64,000 nt of DNA from Cherax quadricarinatus (GCF_038502225.1 NC_091369.1:12293502-12357501); one strand, 5' to 3'; numbered from the stretch's first letter, positions 45,934 through 57,564 are shown. The notes: generated by a model from the letters alone, not told the origin. Numbers and translations: made by a program.

Positions 45934-48540
45934 ATGACACAGATGTTTGTTAGAATGACACAGACGCTTGCTAGAATGACACAAATGTTTGTTAGAATGA
46001 CATAGATGTTGTTAGAATGACACAGATGTTTGTTAGAATGGCACAGATGTTCGTTAGAATGACACAGATGTTTGTTAGAATGACACAGATGTTTGTTAGA
46101 ATGGCACAGATGTTTGTTAGAATGACACAGATATTTGCTAGAATGACACAGATGTTTGTTAGAATGACACAGATGTTTGTTAGAATGGCACAGATGTTTG
46201 TTAGAATGACACAGATGTTTGTTAGAATGACAGATGTTTGTTAGAATGACACAGATGTTTGTTAGAATGACACAAATGTTTGTTAGAATGACACAGATGT
46301 TTGTTAGAATGACACAGATGTTTGTTAGAATGACACAGATGTTTGTTAGAATGACACAGATGTTTGTTAGAATGACAGATGTTTGTTAGAATGACAGATG
46401 TTTGTTAGAATGACACAGATGTTTGTTAGAATGACAGATGTTGGTTAGAATGACACAGATGTTTGTTAGAATGACACAGATGTTTGTTAGAATGACACAG
46501 ATGTTTGTTAGAATGACACAGATGTTTGTCAGAATGACACAGATGTTTGTTAGAATGACAGATGTTTGTTAGAATGACACAGATGTTTGTTAAAATGGCA
46601 CAGATGTTTGTTAGAATGACACAGATGTTTGTTAGAATGACACAGATGTTTGTTAGAATGACACAGATGTTTGTTAGAATGACAGATGTTTGTTAGAATG
46701 ACACAGATGTTTGTTAAAATGGCACAGATGTTTGTTAGAATGCCACAGATGTTTGTTAGAATGACACAGATGTTTGTTAGAATGACACAGATGTTTGTTA
46801 GAATGACACAGATGTTTGTTAGAATGACACAGATGTTTGTTAGAATGACACAGATGTTTGTCAGAATGACACAGATGTTTGTTAGAATGACAGATGTTTG
46901 TTAGAATGACACAGATGTTTGTTAAAATGGCACAGATGTTTGTTAGAATGACACAGATGTTTGTTAGAATGACACAGATGTTTGTTAGAATGACACAGAT
47001 GTTCGTTAGAATGACACAGATGTTTGTTAGAATGACACATATGTTTGTTAGAATGACACAGACGTTTGTTAGAATGACACAGATGTTCGTTAGAATGACA
47101 CAGATGTTTGTTAGAATGACACAGATGTTTGTTAGAATGACACAGACGTTTGTTAGAATGACACAGATGTTTGTTAGAATGACACAGATGTTCGTTAGAA
47201 TGACACAGATGCTTGTTAGAATGACACAGATGTTTGTTAGAATGACACAGACGTTTGTTAGAATGACACAGATGTTTGTTAGAATGACACAGATGTTTGT
47301 TAGAATGACACAGATGTTCGTTAGAATGACACAGATGTTCGTTAGAATGACACAGATGTTTGTTAGAATGACACAGATGTTTGTTAGAATGACACAGATG
47401 TTTGTTAGAATGACACAGATGTTTGTTAGAATGACACGGATGTTTGTTAGAATGACACAGATGTTTGTTAGAATGACACAGATGTTTGTTAGAATGACAC
47501 AGATGTTTGTTAGAATGACACAGCTGTTTGTTAGAATGACACAGATGTTTGTTAGAATGACACAGATGTTTGTTAGAATGACACAGATGTTTGTTAGAAT
47601 GACACAGCTGTTTGTTAGAATGACACAGATGTTTGTTAGAATGACACAGATGTTTGTTAGAATGACACAGATGTTTGTTAGAATGGCACAGATGTTTGTT
47701 AGAATGAGAGATGTTTGTTAGAATGACACAGATGTTTGTTAGAATGACACAGATATTTGTTAGAATGACACAGATGTTTGTTAGAATGACACAGATGTTT
47801 GTTAGAATGACACAGATGTTTGTTAGAATGACACAGATGTTTGTTAGAATGACACAGATGTTTGTTAGAATGACACAGATGTTTGTTAGAATGACACAGA
47901 TGTTTGTTAGAATGACACAGATGTTTGTTAGAATGACAGATGTTTGTTAGAATACCACAGTTTTTTGTTAGAATACCACAAATGCTTGTTAGAATAACAT
48001 AGATGTTGTTAGTATGACACAGATGCTTGTTAGAATGACACAGATGTTTGTTAGAATGACACAGACGTTTGTTAGAATGACACAGATGTTTGTTAGAATG
48101 ACACAGATGTTTGTTAGAATGACACAGACGTTTGTTAGAATGACACAAATGTTTGTTAGAATGACATAGATGTTGTTAGAATGACACAGATGTTTGTTAG
48201 AATGGCACATATGTTTGTTAGAATGACACAGATGTTTGTTAGAATGACACAGATGTTTGTTAGAATGGCACAGATGTTTGTTAGAATGACACAGATATTT
48301 GCTAGAATGACACAGATGTTTGTTAGAATGACTCAGATGTTTGTTAGAATGACACAGATGTTTGTTAGAATGGCACAGATGTTTGTTAGAATGACACAGA
48401 TGGTTGTTAGAATAGCACAGATGTTTGTTAGAATGGCACAGATGTTTGTTAGAATGACACAGATGTTTGCCTTAGAATGACACAGATGTTTGTGTGAGAA
48501 TGTGACAGGTGCTTGTTCGCTGCAATATCACAGATATTTG
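45934..48540. repeat. 21-bp minisatellite (about 123 copies)
   Basis: The unit is ACACAGATGTTTGTTAGAAT plus G. Variants include GGCACAG, ACAGACG, TTCGTTAG, CTGTTTG and a shortened unit lacking CACA. A segment of about 210 bp around 46560-46680 recurs at 46690-46900 (GATGTTTGTTAAAATGGCAC follows each shortened unit). The frame (7 codons) is open for up to 275 codons without coding evidence. The end decays from 47950 on. Confidence 0.95.
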
Positions 48541-48769
48541 TGTGATACAGTGTGTGTGTGTGTTACCATTTTGTCCTAGGCACATGTCGATTAGACACTA
48601 GGCCTGTTGTGTGTGTGTGTAGGTGTGTAGGTGTGTAGGTGTGTTGTGTGAGTGTATGTGTGTGTGTGTGTGTGTATGTGTGTGTGTGTGTATGTTAGTT
48701 ACCATTTTGTCCTAGACACATGTCGATTAGTCACTAGGCCTATTGTGTGTGTGTAGGTGTGTAGGTGTG

Positions 48770-48859
<90 letters not shown>

Positions 48860-48860
48860 G
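48541..48860. repeat. (GT)n microsatellites and a 140-bp duplicated motif
   Basis: TTACCATTTTGTCCTAGGCA with ATGTCGATTAGACACTAGGC (48563-48604) is repeated at 48699-48740, each followed by GT-rich runs. The run at 48771-48857 has more than 40 GT units. It sits at the 3' end side of the LINE relic that follows. Confidence 0.9.
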
Positions 48861-48872
48861 TGTGTGTGTGTA

Positions 48873-49270
48873 CTCACCTATTTGTACTCACCTATTTGTT
48901 GTTGCAGGGGTCGAGTCATAGCTCCTGGCCCCGCCTCGTCGCTGATTGCTACTAGGTCCTCTCTCTCCCTGCTCCATGAGCTCTATCATACCTCGCCTTA
49001 AAACTATGTATGGTTCCCGCCTCCACTACTTCACTTTCTAGGCTATTCCACGGCTTGACTACTCTATGACTGAAGAAATACTTCCTAACATCCCTTTGAT
49101 TCATCTGAGTCTTCAACTTCCAATTGTGACCTCTTGTGTCTGTGTCCCATCTCTGGAACTTCCCGTCTTTGTCCACCGCATCTATTCCACGCAGTATTTT
49201 ATATGTCGTTATCATGTCTCCCCTGACCCTCCTGGCCTCCAGTGTCGTCAGGCCGATTTCCCTCAACCTG
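48873..49270 (-). pseudogene. CR1/Jockey-type LINE C-terminal relic
   Basis: The minus strand (49266 down to 48952) reads [20 protein letters not shown], then YKILRGID, then [20 protein letters not shown] and SFKARYD, a conserved C-terminal tail of LINE reverse transcriptases. The reading is uninterrupted but short. Its 3' end holds AATAGGTGAGTAC, followed by a (CA)n tail on the sense strand. Confidence 0.8.
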
Positions 49271-49453
<183 letters not shown>

Positions 49454-49689
49454 GAGGGGAGAGATAAAAGGGACAGCCCACCTTCTCAGCCTCACCTGTT
49501 TAGGCTATCCTTAATTAAGTAATTACAGATCACCTGTGATAGGGACTCTCAGCTTTTCCAGATCTCTGTTTTTCTTTGTCTCTTCTCTGCACCTACACAC
49601 TTGAAGCTCACTCTCTGCCCTCGTCGAATAAGTAGGTGACCCTTCTTGAACGTTTGAAGCTCCGCCACTGCAGATTTTGGAAACTATCC

Positions 49690-50360
49690 GAGCCATTCCA
49701 GGATATACTTTGATGAGTTCCGAGAGTTTTTCTACTCCCGGAGCCCGGTCTTGGGCCAGGCTCGTCTGGTGTTTGCCTGGTCAACCATACTGTTGCTGCC
49801 GGTGGCCCGATGCCTTACATATTCATCACAATCTGGCTGATCTGGCACCTGGCAAAGATATTTGTCCAGTTTCCTCTTGAAGACTTTTTGTTCCAACAGT
49901 GTTTCCGATATCTTATGGTAATATATTGAACAGTCTGGGGACACGAACATAGATACATTGCTCCCTTATTGTGCCCACCACAACCTTGCTCTTCACTGGG
50001 TTTATTTTGCACCTCTTCCTATATCTCTCACTCCAGTATGTTGCTATGGTAGTGTGTAAATTTGGGACAAGGCCCTCAAGCACTTTCCAGGTATATATTA
50101 TCATGTATCTCTCTTCCGCTCCATTGAGTACATATTTAAGACTTTAAGGCGTTCCCAGTAATTTAAATGCTTTACTGGCTCTATGCGTTTCGTAAACGAT
50201 CTCTGTATTCGTTCCAGCTCTGTTATTTCTTTTGTCCTGAATGGGGCCGTCAACACTGAGCAATATCCCAAACGAGGGAGCACGAGCGATTTGAAAAGTG
50301 TCACCAATGGCATCATTTCCCTTGTTTTAAAGGTTCTCATTACCCACCCCGTCATCCTCC
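49690..50360 (-). pseudogene. LINE family B, longest copy of the C-terminal region
   Basis: The minus strand reads in order MRTFKTRE, LFKSLVLPRLGYCSVLTAPF, ITELERIQRSFTKRI, LNYWERLKVLNMYSMERKR, IIYTWKVLEGLVPN, PRLFNILP and FKRKLDKYLCQVPDQPD, across at least two frame shifts. This is the C-terminal half of a CR1/Jockey-type LINE reverse transcriptase protein. It identifies the short GC-rich repeats elsewhere in the window as 5'-truncated copies of the same family. Confidence 0.85.
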
Positions 50361-51394
50361 TTCTTGACTGCCATGACCTTTGTTTTACTGTCTTCTCTGA
50401 AAGAAAGTTCAGCTGTTGAGAATGGGTTCAGAAAGTCTGGTCACAGACTACTTGCACGCGCTAATTGTTCCTAAAACCTTGCGCTAGATACCGTATACCA
50501 GCATCGAAAATCTGAAGCCGATCAGGAAGATTGCAACTCAGTTATGACCAATATTTTTTAGTGGCAATAGGATACCAAAATTTTCTGAGACTGTATTCCA
50601 TACTGTATTGTGTTCATTAGCCATGAAGTAATTGTAATATATGTAATGACTAATATTTCTCTTTAGCGACGTAACATTGTCCAGTGGGCTCTGATAAAGA
50701 CCTATTGTGACCTCTGTAATCCTGTTTTTTTGCGCTACCACTCACAGGATGAGCTGCGGATGTGCAATAACAACTACTACTTATTCGTGGAGTAGAGCTG
50801 GGATTCCTACTCACATCTGGGTGGTATTCCTGCTCACAATATTGGTGCTAGACCTACCCACGGGATGGGTGGTATCCGAACTCATGGCCAATGCTGGTGT
50901 AAGGAAATTTAACCTAAACTAACTTAGAAATATGCTGCAAACCCTATTTTGTTAGAAAGATGGGCTAGAGGAAACATGCCCAGCCTTTCACCCGTGCCGA
51001 GCATTGATCCCGGTCCTTGAGAGTGTGTGCTGTCCTCGTGAAGACAAATATTCAAATGTAATCGTTCTAATTAGAATTTATTGTTGATATCGACGTACAT
51101 ATAAAGATAAGAGTCAGTAAAGCGAGTGTAAGGCTTCACAATACTCTTCCACGACTCGTGATGCATCACTAAGGTTTAATTACCCTCTTGTAGCAGACAG
51201 ATTTTAAACCCCTATTGTTAAACCACTGCCGTTGTTTCAAAGTATTTTTTAAATAATAATAATAAATCTTACTAAACGTCTAAAGTAAATAAACACAGAT
51301 CTGAACGGGTTGTGAAAGCATGTAATAATAATCAGTTTTATAACCTGTACAAATTATATCACTGTAGACAACAAGAGCATTTCACCCCTCCATG
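50361..51394. other. no gene recognised; SINE scrap
   Basis: Holds a possible minus-strand SINE fragment at 50955-51040 (GAGGAAACATGCCCAGCC, then a GATCCCGG word). The remainder shows no motif, array or shared repeat. Confidence 0.4.
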
Positions 51395-51725
51395 GAAGTT
51401 GTGTTCACTTAATATATATCTCAAAGTCCCTCCCAAGAAGCTCATTACCAGTTATCTCTTCCTCAAATAACTTGCAAAAGCAACTGCTCATGAAGAAGCT
51501 TCTGACTCAACTGTTAATAATAATAATACATCACATATTATATACACTGATAGATGTCAGCAGGAGTCAAATGGCAGGGTTGCAGCTGCTCTTGTTGTTA
51601 CCTCTCTAGATAAGAACTACTGCAACCATGTTGAGTTAGGCATAAGAATTAACTTGGCGTCTACACTGTAAATTGAATTGTTTGCCATGCTAATGGTTCT
51701 AAAGTTAACCTATGACACTGATCTT
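51395..51725 (+). pseudogene. RNase H domain relic of a non-LTR retrotransposon
   Basis: From about 51538 the plus strand reads IYTDRCQQESNGRVAAALVV, TSLDKNYCNHVELGIRI and then LFAMLMVLKLTYDTDLDA with one internal stop. It resembles the start of an RNase H fold (YTD, a glycine-alanine strand, then the helix with E and LA). Such domains are fused to some LINE reverse transcriptases. No flanking reverse transcriptase is seen. Confidence 0.6.
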
Positions 51726-51872
51726 GACGCTACACTACCGTCCACAGAATTGACAGGGTGCACAATAAAGTAGCCATTGTCCTCTACAGGATGAACATAG
51801 ATGCACAATAAACTAGCCATTGTCCTCTACAGGATGAACATAGATGCACAATAAACTAGCCACCTGGGTGAC
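51726..51872 (+). repeat. 44-bp minisatellite family, array 3 (diverged, about 3 copies)
   Basis: ACAGGATGAACATAGATGCA followed by CAATAAACTAGCCATTGTCC. Related by eye to the arrays at 995-1503 and 12745-13085. Confidence 0.75.
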
Positions 51873-51884
51873 AAAATCTAAAAT

Positions 51885-52115
51885 CTAATCCCAGGAGAAT
51901 TAATAACCCATGACAACTTAAAAAAAAAAAAACAGGCAGCATGGTTTATTCCCAATGGGTCCTTCGAGCCCTACCAAAGGTCAACAATCTACTAACTCTC
52001 AGGTATCCTGGGTAAACAGAAGCATCAGATGTAAGGAGACTTGCTCACACGTCTTGTCTGGCCAGAAACTGAACCCAAGACCTTTCAGTTGTGAGGTGAA
52101 CCCTCATCCACTTCA
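51885..52115 (-). mobile_element. SINE relic
   Basis: Words CTACTAACTCTCAGGTATCC, GGAGACTTGCTCACACG and GAACCCAAGACC in this order match the reverse complement of the SINE body and a decayed B box. Confidence 0.45.
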
Positions 52116-52744
52116 ACCTCCGCCAGTTTATAGTGCCTTAATAAGACACTTCCTCCACCATCTGCTTGAAAATAATCCTATAAAATATAACATTAGGATA
52201 CTTAACTCTCAGAGACCAGTAAATCAACCATCAGAAAAATGTAACTTAAATATAATAATTATTTTTATAAGTAGGTCCTAATTATGTCCTAATATGCAAG
52301 GTGACACAATATAAAAGTTAGATGAACCAATTATGTGAGGGAGGGGGAGGAGGGAGAGGGGGGAGGGGTAAGGGAAGGGGTAAGGGAGTAAGGGTGAGGT
52401 GGATGGGGAATATCCAGGAGGTGAAGAAGCTGGGAGGGGAAAATTGGAAAAGGGAAGTGTTAGAGAGACAGAAGGAAGAGAGGGAAGCAAAGTTAGAGTG
52501 AGAGGGTAAAAAGGATGGCGAGGTAGGGTAGATGAGGGAAGAAAGGAGAGTAAATAAAGGAAGAGAAATAGTTACAATAACAGAATGATGGATAAGTCAT
52601 AGAGGAATTAGAGAAAAAAGAAGAGTGAGAGTGATACACGAAGGAAAGTTTGACTGCAAGAAAAATAGTGAGAAAAGAGAGAGAGAAAAAAAAACATTTG
52701 ACCTTAACACAAAACCAGAGGTCGCCCTTGAGCATTAACAGCCT
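52116..52744. other. no gene recognised; purine-rich stretch
   Basis: From about 52335 to 52700 the plus strand is strongly purine-rich (GGGAGGGG, GAGGAAAAAG words). No array period and no coding motif. Confidence 0.45.
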
Positions 52745-53148
52745 CAGTCTGCTAATTTATAACCACAGTCTGCCACTTTAGAACCTTAGTCTGTCACTTT
52801 AAAACCTCAATTTGCCACTTTATAATTCTAGTCTGCCACTTTTAAATATCTAACTTATTTTTAAAACTACTCAACGTTTTAGCCTCTATAACTGTACTCA
52901 GGAGTTTGTTCCACTCATCCACAACTCTATTACCAAACCAGTACCTTCTTATATCCTTCCTGAATCGGAATTTTTCCAACTTAAAACCAGTGGTGCGAGT
53001 CCTGTCTTGGCTAGATATTTTTAACACACTATTTACATCCCCTTTATTTATTCCTGTTTTTCATTTATACACCTCAATCATATCCCCCCCTTTCTAGAGA
53101 GTGTAGATTCAGGGCCCTCAGTCTATCCTCATAGGATAGACTGAGCTA
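52745..53148 (-). pseudogene. CR1/Jockey-type LINE C-terminal relic
   Basis: The minus strand reads LSYEDRLRALNLHSLE, then after a frame break RTRTTGFKLEKFRFRKDIRR, YWFGNRVVDEWNKLLS and SSFKNKLDI. Same protein region as 48952-49266 but clearly another copy. It abuts a plus-strand LINE relic at 53149, so the two are back to back. Confidence 0.78.
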
Positions 53149-54340
53149 AAACTACTGCATAGCCAAATAAGAAAGACAACTGTAAAAGAAAAAAACAAGA
53201 AATAAGGTTAAGGAAGGAGGACAGGGCACTCACAGAAGACAACAGAGAAGTCTGTGCAGAATTAAGCAGACGATTTAAGGAGGTATTCACTGAGGAGACA
53301 TAGATGATATCGGAAACCAGGAGAAATGTCAAACCAACAGATGCTGGATAATATTGACGTATCAAAATATGAAATAATGAAATTACTAAAAGAATTGGAC
53401 ACATCAGAAGCCATGGAGCCTGACAGCACACCACCATGGATACTGAAAGAACGACTGGTAGTCATGTGTAATCATACAGAAAAAATACAAGTCGTTAGAG
53501 ACCGCAGAGTTATTGTATAGCTGGAAAACTGTTTATGTGATCCCAGTATACAAACAGAGCAGACAAGAGGCACTGAAGTACAGGCCAGTATCACTGACAT
53601 GCTTGACAAAGCTCCTTGAGAGCGAAGTGTTGCCATAATAAGGTAACGGCTTGACAAAGCTCTTGAAAAGCGAAATGTTACCACAATAAGGTAACGGCTT
53701 GACAGAGCTCCTGGAGAGGAAATCATTGCTAAAATAAAATATAAATATTTCTGATGACTTCATATTCTTGGACTGTAAAAGAAAGCATTGGACACTGTAC
53801 CCAACCAGAAACTGATTCACATATATGAGCAAGCGCAGATAGAAGGTAAAACTGTACAGTAGCTCAAGGTGATGGTAAGAGCATAAGCTTCAGGATGGAA
53901 AAGTTTAACAAGTGGGGTTCCCCTAGGATCAGTACTAGGACCATTATTATTCTTGTTATGCTTAAATCACCTGCCAGACACGACTGACTCATATGTGTCT
54001 CTTTGAGGAAGATGTAAATAAAACTAATAAGAAAAAAGAAAAGATGATTGAGACAGGTTACAGGAAGATCTAGACAAAATGCAAGAATGGACAAATAAGC
54101 TGTTACTGGAGTTCAACCCAAATATGTGTGGGAGAGTATGAAAATCAGAGATGGAGAGAGACGATCAGAGAAATATGAAACTACAAAATACAGCTTGAGA
54201 AACAATAAACTACAAAATACAGCTTGAGAAACAAGAAACTACAAAATACAGTTTTATAAGCAAGAAACTACAATATCACTCAATATTTCGGAGTGAGCAT
54301 CACACCCAACATATCATCAGAGGCGCATATGCATAACATG
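53149..54340 (+). pseudogene. CR1/Jockey-type LINE reverse transcriptase relic, left part
   Basis: With several frame shifts and stops the plus strand reads EYEIMKLLKELDTSEAMEPD (about 53366), LKYRPVSLTCLTKLLESE (about 53575), GVPLGSVLGPLLFLLCLNHL (about 53917) and LQEDLDKMQEWTNKLLLEFN (about 54060). These are successive reverse-transcriptase blocks. The catalytic ADD block is not preserved. A small triplication of a GCTTGACAAAGCTC unit lies inside it at 53603-53715. Confidence 0.8.
53603..53715 (+). repeat. three tandem GCTC-stem hammerhead-like units
   Basis: CTTGACAAAGCTCCTTGAGAGCGAAG, CTTGACAAAGCTCTTGAAAAGCGAAA and CTTGACAGAGCTCCTGGAGAGG occur with about 48-bp spacing and AATAAGGTAACGG between them. 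The first unit also reads as LINE codons (LTKLLESE), so either the motif landed in matching sequence or the resemblance is partly chance. Confidence 0.55.
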
Positions 54341-54351
54341 ACATCTGCTGC
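54341..54351. repeat. target-site duplication, left (ACATCTGCTGC)
   Basis: An 11-bp direct repeat, exact copy at 54830-54840. It brackets the insertion 54352-54829 inside the LINE relic. Confidence 0.75.
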
Positions 54352-54829
54352 GTGTTGAAAATGGCGTAAAATACAAAGGACATCTTCCACACTCCATCGT
54401 GTAACTATTAGTTATGAGTGAGAAAACTTGGATTCCAGAGGGAGCTGCCTTCTTACTTCTACTAGTTGAATTCCGTTCCCTGCAACGTCTTCGAGATCTT
54501 CCACCTCACCTTCGACAGTATTTAGACTCCATTCTCATGCTTCAGCTTCATACAGTTCCAGACCATGGCGCTGAACTCTTCTCCAGGCTGAGGGACTGAC
54601 CACCTCAAATACCATTTCTCTAAGGTTGATGGACTGATTACATCTCCATTTCACTACTACGACAGATGATGCAATGATGACCCAGCCCATCAACCTGGGC
54701 CATCATTACATCATCTTAACTTCACTATTACACCTGCTGCCTCTCTATTTCACTGAAGAAGCCTACTGTGTAGGCGAAACGTTTCAACAATAAAGATACC
54801 CAACTGTTGCACATGTGTCTTAATCATCA
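54352..54829 (+). mobile_element. hammerhead-bearing insertion (Penelope-like candidate), 478 bp
   Basis: Starts GTGTTGAAAATGGCGTAAAA, holds GGCTGAGGGACTGACCACCT, and ends with the motif at 54751-54790 plus AATAAAGATACCCAACTGTT and GTGTCTTAATC. It is cleanly bounded by 11-bp duplications within a LINE relic, so it moved as a unit. No GIY-YIG or reverse transcriptase is encoded. It is either a truncated copy of a Penelope-like element or a non-autonomous one. Confidence 0.72.
54751..54790 (+). ncRNA. hammerhead-ribozyme-like motif
   Basis: CTGAAGA (54753-54759), a 6-bp hairpin GCCTAC-TGT-GTAGGC, and GAAACGTTTC. The core fits the hammerhead consensus CUGANGA with A at the variable position. 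Stem I is poor (TTCA against TCAA) and stem III must be minimal, so cis cleavage is uncertain; a dimeric form using the self-complementary ACGT is possible. Confidence 0.5.
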
Positions 54830-54840
54830 ACATCTGCTGC
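54830..54840. repeat. target-site duplication, right (ACATCTGCTGC)
   Basis: Second copy of 54341-54351. The LINE reading resumes right after it. Confidence 0.75.
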
Positions 54841-55796
54841 ATATTCGAGGTTAGCTAACATCAGAAATGAATCCACTAAGTAAACTGTATGTATGCTGAT
54901 GATAACAAAGAATCTCAGAAATACTCTCAGAAACCTCAACAAGCACTGTTTTAGGGCTCTCTTCACCACATATGTCAGGACTATTACGGAGCATGCACAA
55001 CCTGTATGTAACCCCCACCTGGTCAAGCATGTAAGATAATTCAAAAAGGTCCAGACTTTTGCAACAAGACTAGTATCACAAACACAGGTACGCCAGAAAG
55101 GGCCGCTTGTACCTGGTCATCAATCAGGTTCCCAGACAAGGAACAAACCTTGAAAATAAAGGCAGAGGCAAACACAAAGGGTAAGTTTTGAGTACCTGTA
55201 TATTCTAACCACTAATATTTACGATATATACAGAGTGCAGTAGTGCAGCATGATGTTAACGAGTGAGGGAGCAAAGCGAGTTCACTCACTCCAACTGACT
55301 TTCACCTTATACAAGAGAGACCAGCATGTGTGTACTCAGCCTGCTTGTGAGAGTCCAAACAGGGATGTAAATGTATCGTCAGTTCGGCTGAAGTCAACTT
55401 CTCATTCAATTGGCTAACGTATAAACCTAACATCAAATGAGCATTGTTGGTTGCCCCTTACAGCCACACGACCTAACTGCCAGTTTGACTGGTACAGAGG
55501 GAATGCAAGAAGTGTTGTGTGATGAACGGCGAATTAATTGTAATGTACTCGAGGGGCACCACAACTAAAGCTGAGGGGATTGAATTATGAGGAGAAACTA
55601 CAGGAAGTGAACCTGAAGACCTTAGTAAGACTGAGGAAGACATGATTATGATATACAACTCAGTGAATTTGGGAGGGCAGCTAAAGACAGGCTTTCAGAA
55701 ATGAGAGGCAAAGGGGCGAAGGGTCACAAATGAAAACTAAAAGACACTGTTGAGCCTAGTGGACGTAAATACCCTTTTTCAGTCTCAGGGTGGTAA

Positions 55797-55798
<2 letters not shown>
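54841..55798 (+). pseudogene. CR1/Jockey-type LINE relic, right part
   Basis: Reads FRALFTTYVRTITEHAQPVC, NPHLVKHVR and, after an unassigned stretch at about 55080-55555, LRGLNYEEKLQEVNLKTLV, the C-terminal region of the LINE protein. It ends near CAGTCTCAGGGTGGTAAATA directly before a (CA)n tract, the likely LINE tail. Confidence 0.75.

Positions 55799-55878
<80 letters not shown>
55799..55878. repeat. (CA)40 microsatellite
   Basis: An uninterrupted CA run at the 3' end of the LINE relic. Confidence 0.97.
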
Positions 55879-55880
<2 letters not shown>

Positions 55881-56040
55881 CCTTCACTTAAAAAAGCATC
55901 TTAACCACTGATCAATCATCACTGATTACTGTCATCAGTAATTTACAGTAATCAAGAACTACAATTAACACTGATTGCATTCATAGATGATTACAGTCAT
56001 TATTAACTGCAGTCATCATAATGGAAGTTATGAACTAATA

Positions 56041-56790
56041 ATGAACGCTTTTGAACCCAATCAACGAATGGAATCCAATAATGGACGGTTTGAACACAAT
56101 AGTGGACATTTTGAACCCTATAATAGAAATTTTAACCCATTAGTGGATGTTTTGAACCTAATAATAGACATTTTGAAGTCAATACTGAACGTTTTGAACC
56201 CGATAATGAATATAATAATGTTGGTAGAATTACCGACAATATGTTAGGTAAAAGGACACAGGTGTAACTAATGTAACATTTTATTCTGGCAACGTTTCGG
56301 CTTGACAAAGTTCCTGGAGAGCGAAACGTTGCCACAGTAAATTACCACATTAGTTGCACTTGTAAACTTTTACCAATAATGAATATTTTGAACCAAATAA
56401 TAAAAGTTCTTAACCCATTAATGGGCGCTCTGAATCTAATAATGGAAATTTCGAACCCAATAATGAACGTTTCGAATCCAATAATGGGCATTTTGAACCC
56501 AATAATAGGCATTTTGAGCCCAGAAATGAAATTTCTGAAGCAATTAATGGACGTTTTGAACCTAATAATGGATGTTTTGAACCCAATAATAGGCATTTTG
56601 AACCCAATAATGGGCATTTTCAACCCAATAATGGACGTTTTGAACCCAATAATGGGCATTTTGAACCCAATAATATACATTTTGAACCAAATAATGGGCA
56701 TTTTGAACCCAATAATGGAAAATTTTGAACCCAATAATGGACGTTTTGAACCCAATAATGGATATCTGAACCCGATGGACTTTCTGATCC
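56041..56790. repeat. 21-bp minisatellite (AACCCAATAATGGGCATTTTG), interrupted
   Basis: Degenerate copies of a 21-bp unit near AACCCAATAATGGRCATTTT from 56041 to 56213 and from about 56376 to 56790. The gap is filled by the foldback insertion at 56214-56375. The 7-codon unit keeps frames of about 155 codons open on both strands. Confidence 0.9.
56214..56375. repeat. foldback 3: inverted GCTC-stem hammerhead-like pair inside an array
   Basis: GGTAAAAGGACACAGGTGTA with CAACGTTTCG on the left pairs with CGAAACGTTG and CACTTGTAAACTTTTACC on the right, centred near 56310. The centre CTTGACAAAGTTCCTGGAGAGC carries the stem. An 11-bp direct repeat ATAATGAATAT flanks it (56203-56213 and 56376-56386), although the surrounding array could produce such a match by itself. 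Confidence 0.7.
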
Positions 56791-56815
56791 CAATAATGGA
56801 GATTTTTTTATACAC

Positions 56816-57202
56816 AACAATAGCAGTGAGAAATACCTCGTTCTAATCGAACACAACTGGACGATTTCACACCAATCATGGTGAAGGTAAATGCCCAGTG
56901 TTGATTGGTCGCTGTTGGACGTTCTAAACCAATAATCGTGGCGGTAAATGGTGAGTTCTGATTGGTTGGTGTGGCTGCCTATCAGCAGGGCTCCAGCAAT
57001 CCATCACTGAGGCGATGTTGAGTTTGCTGCAGGGCTGCCACTTATGCAAATGAGGGAAAGATGGCGGGTGTGGGCAAGGGGCGATTATCATGCTCTCTCT
57101 CTCTCTCTCTCTCTCCCTTTTACACAGGGTTTTACAGGGTTAGGTTATGGTTACTCACTTTATTTACAAGGTAAGAGCTGTTACCTACATCAGCTCATAT
57201 GA

Positions 57203-57206
<4 letters not shown>
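56816..57206. other. no gene recognised; short (CT)n
   Basis: Contains GATTGGTCGCTGTTGG and GATTGGTTGGTGTGGC, a weak local duplication with CCAAT boxes, and a (CT)n tract at 57090-57114. No coding or RNA feature is supported. Confidence 0.4.

Positions 57207-57265
<59 letters not shown>
57207..57265. repeat. (CT)29 microsatellite
   Basis: Uninterrupted CT dinucleotides. Confidence 0.96.
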
Positions 57266-57271
<6 letters not shown>

Positions 57272-57564
57272 ATTTTTATTCCTCTATTCTTCCTATCACT
57301 TTCCTTCCTCTTTCCTCTTTCTTCTCCCTCCTATCCTCTCTCACCACCCCCCACCTCTCCCTGCCTCTTCCCCATCACCCCCCCATGCCTCTCACCCGAG
57401 GCATCATGCCTGGCGCTGATGGTGAAGATAACGACAGATAACACCGTGTTTCTCTTCCCCTCCCCTCCCCTCTCCTCACCTCCTTCCCCTCCCACCACCT
57501 CCCCTCAACACGAACCAGAGCCAGCTATTATCCTAGATGACTCCATTAGTTCCGAGAGTGAGAA

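Noticed and set aside
45934..48480. MTQMFVR heptad repeat protein
   Set aside because: A 21-bp tandem unit in frame. The opposite strand gives equally long frames, and the frame breaks wherever a unit is shortened.
54414..54599. A 61-codon protein within the hammerhead-bearing insertion
   Set aside because: No motif, and not shared by other copies of the repeat. I find no GIY-YIG nuclease or reverse transcriptase in it.
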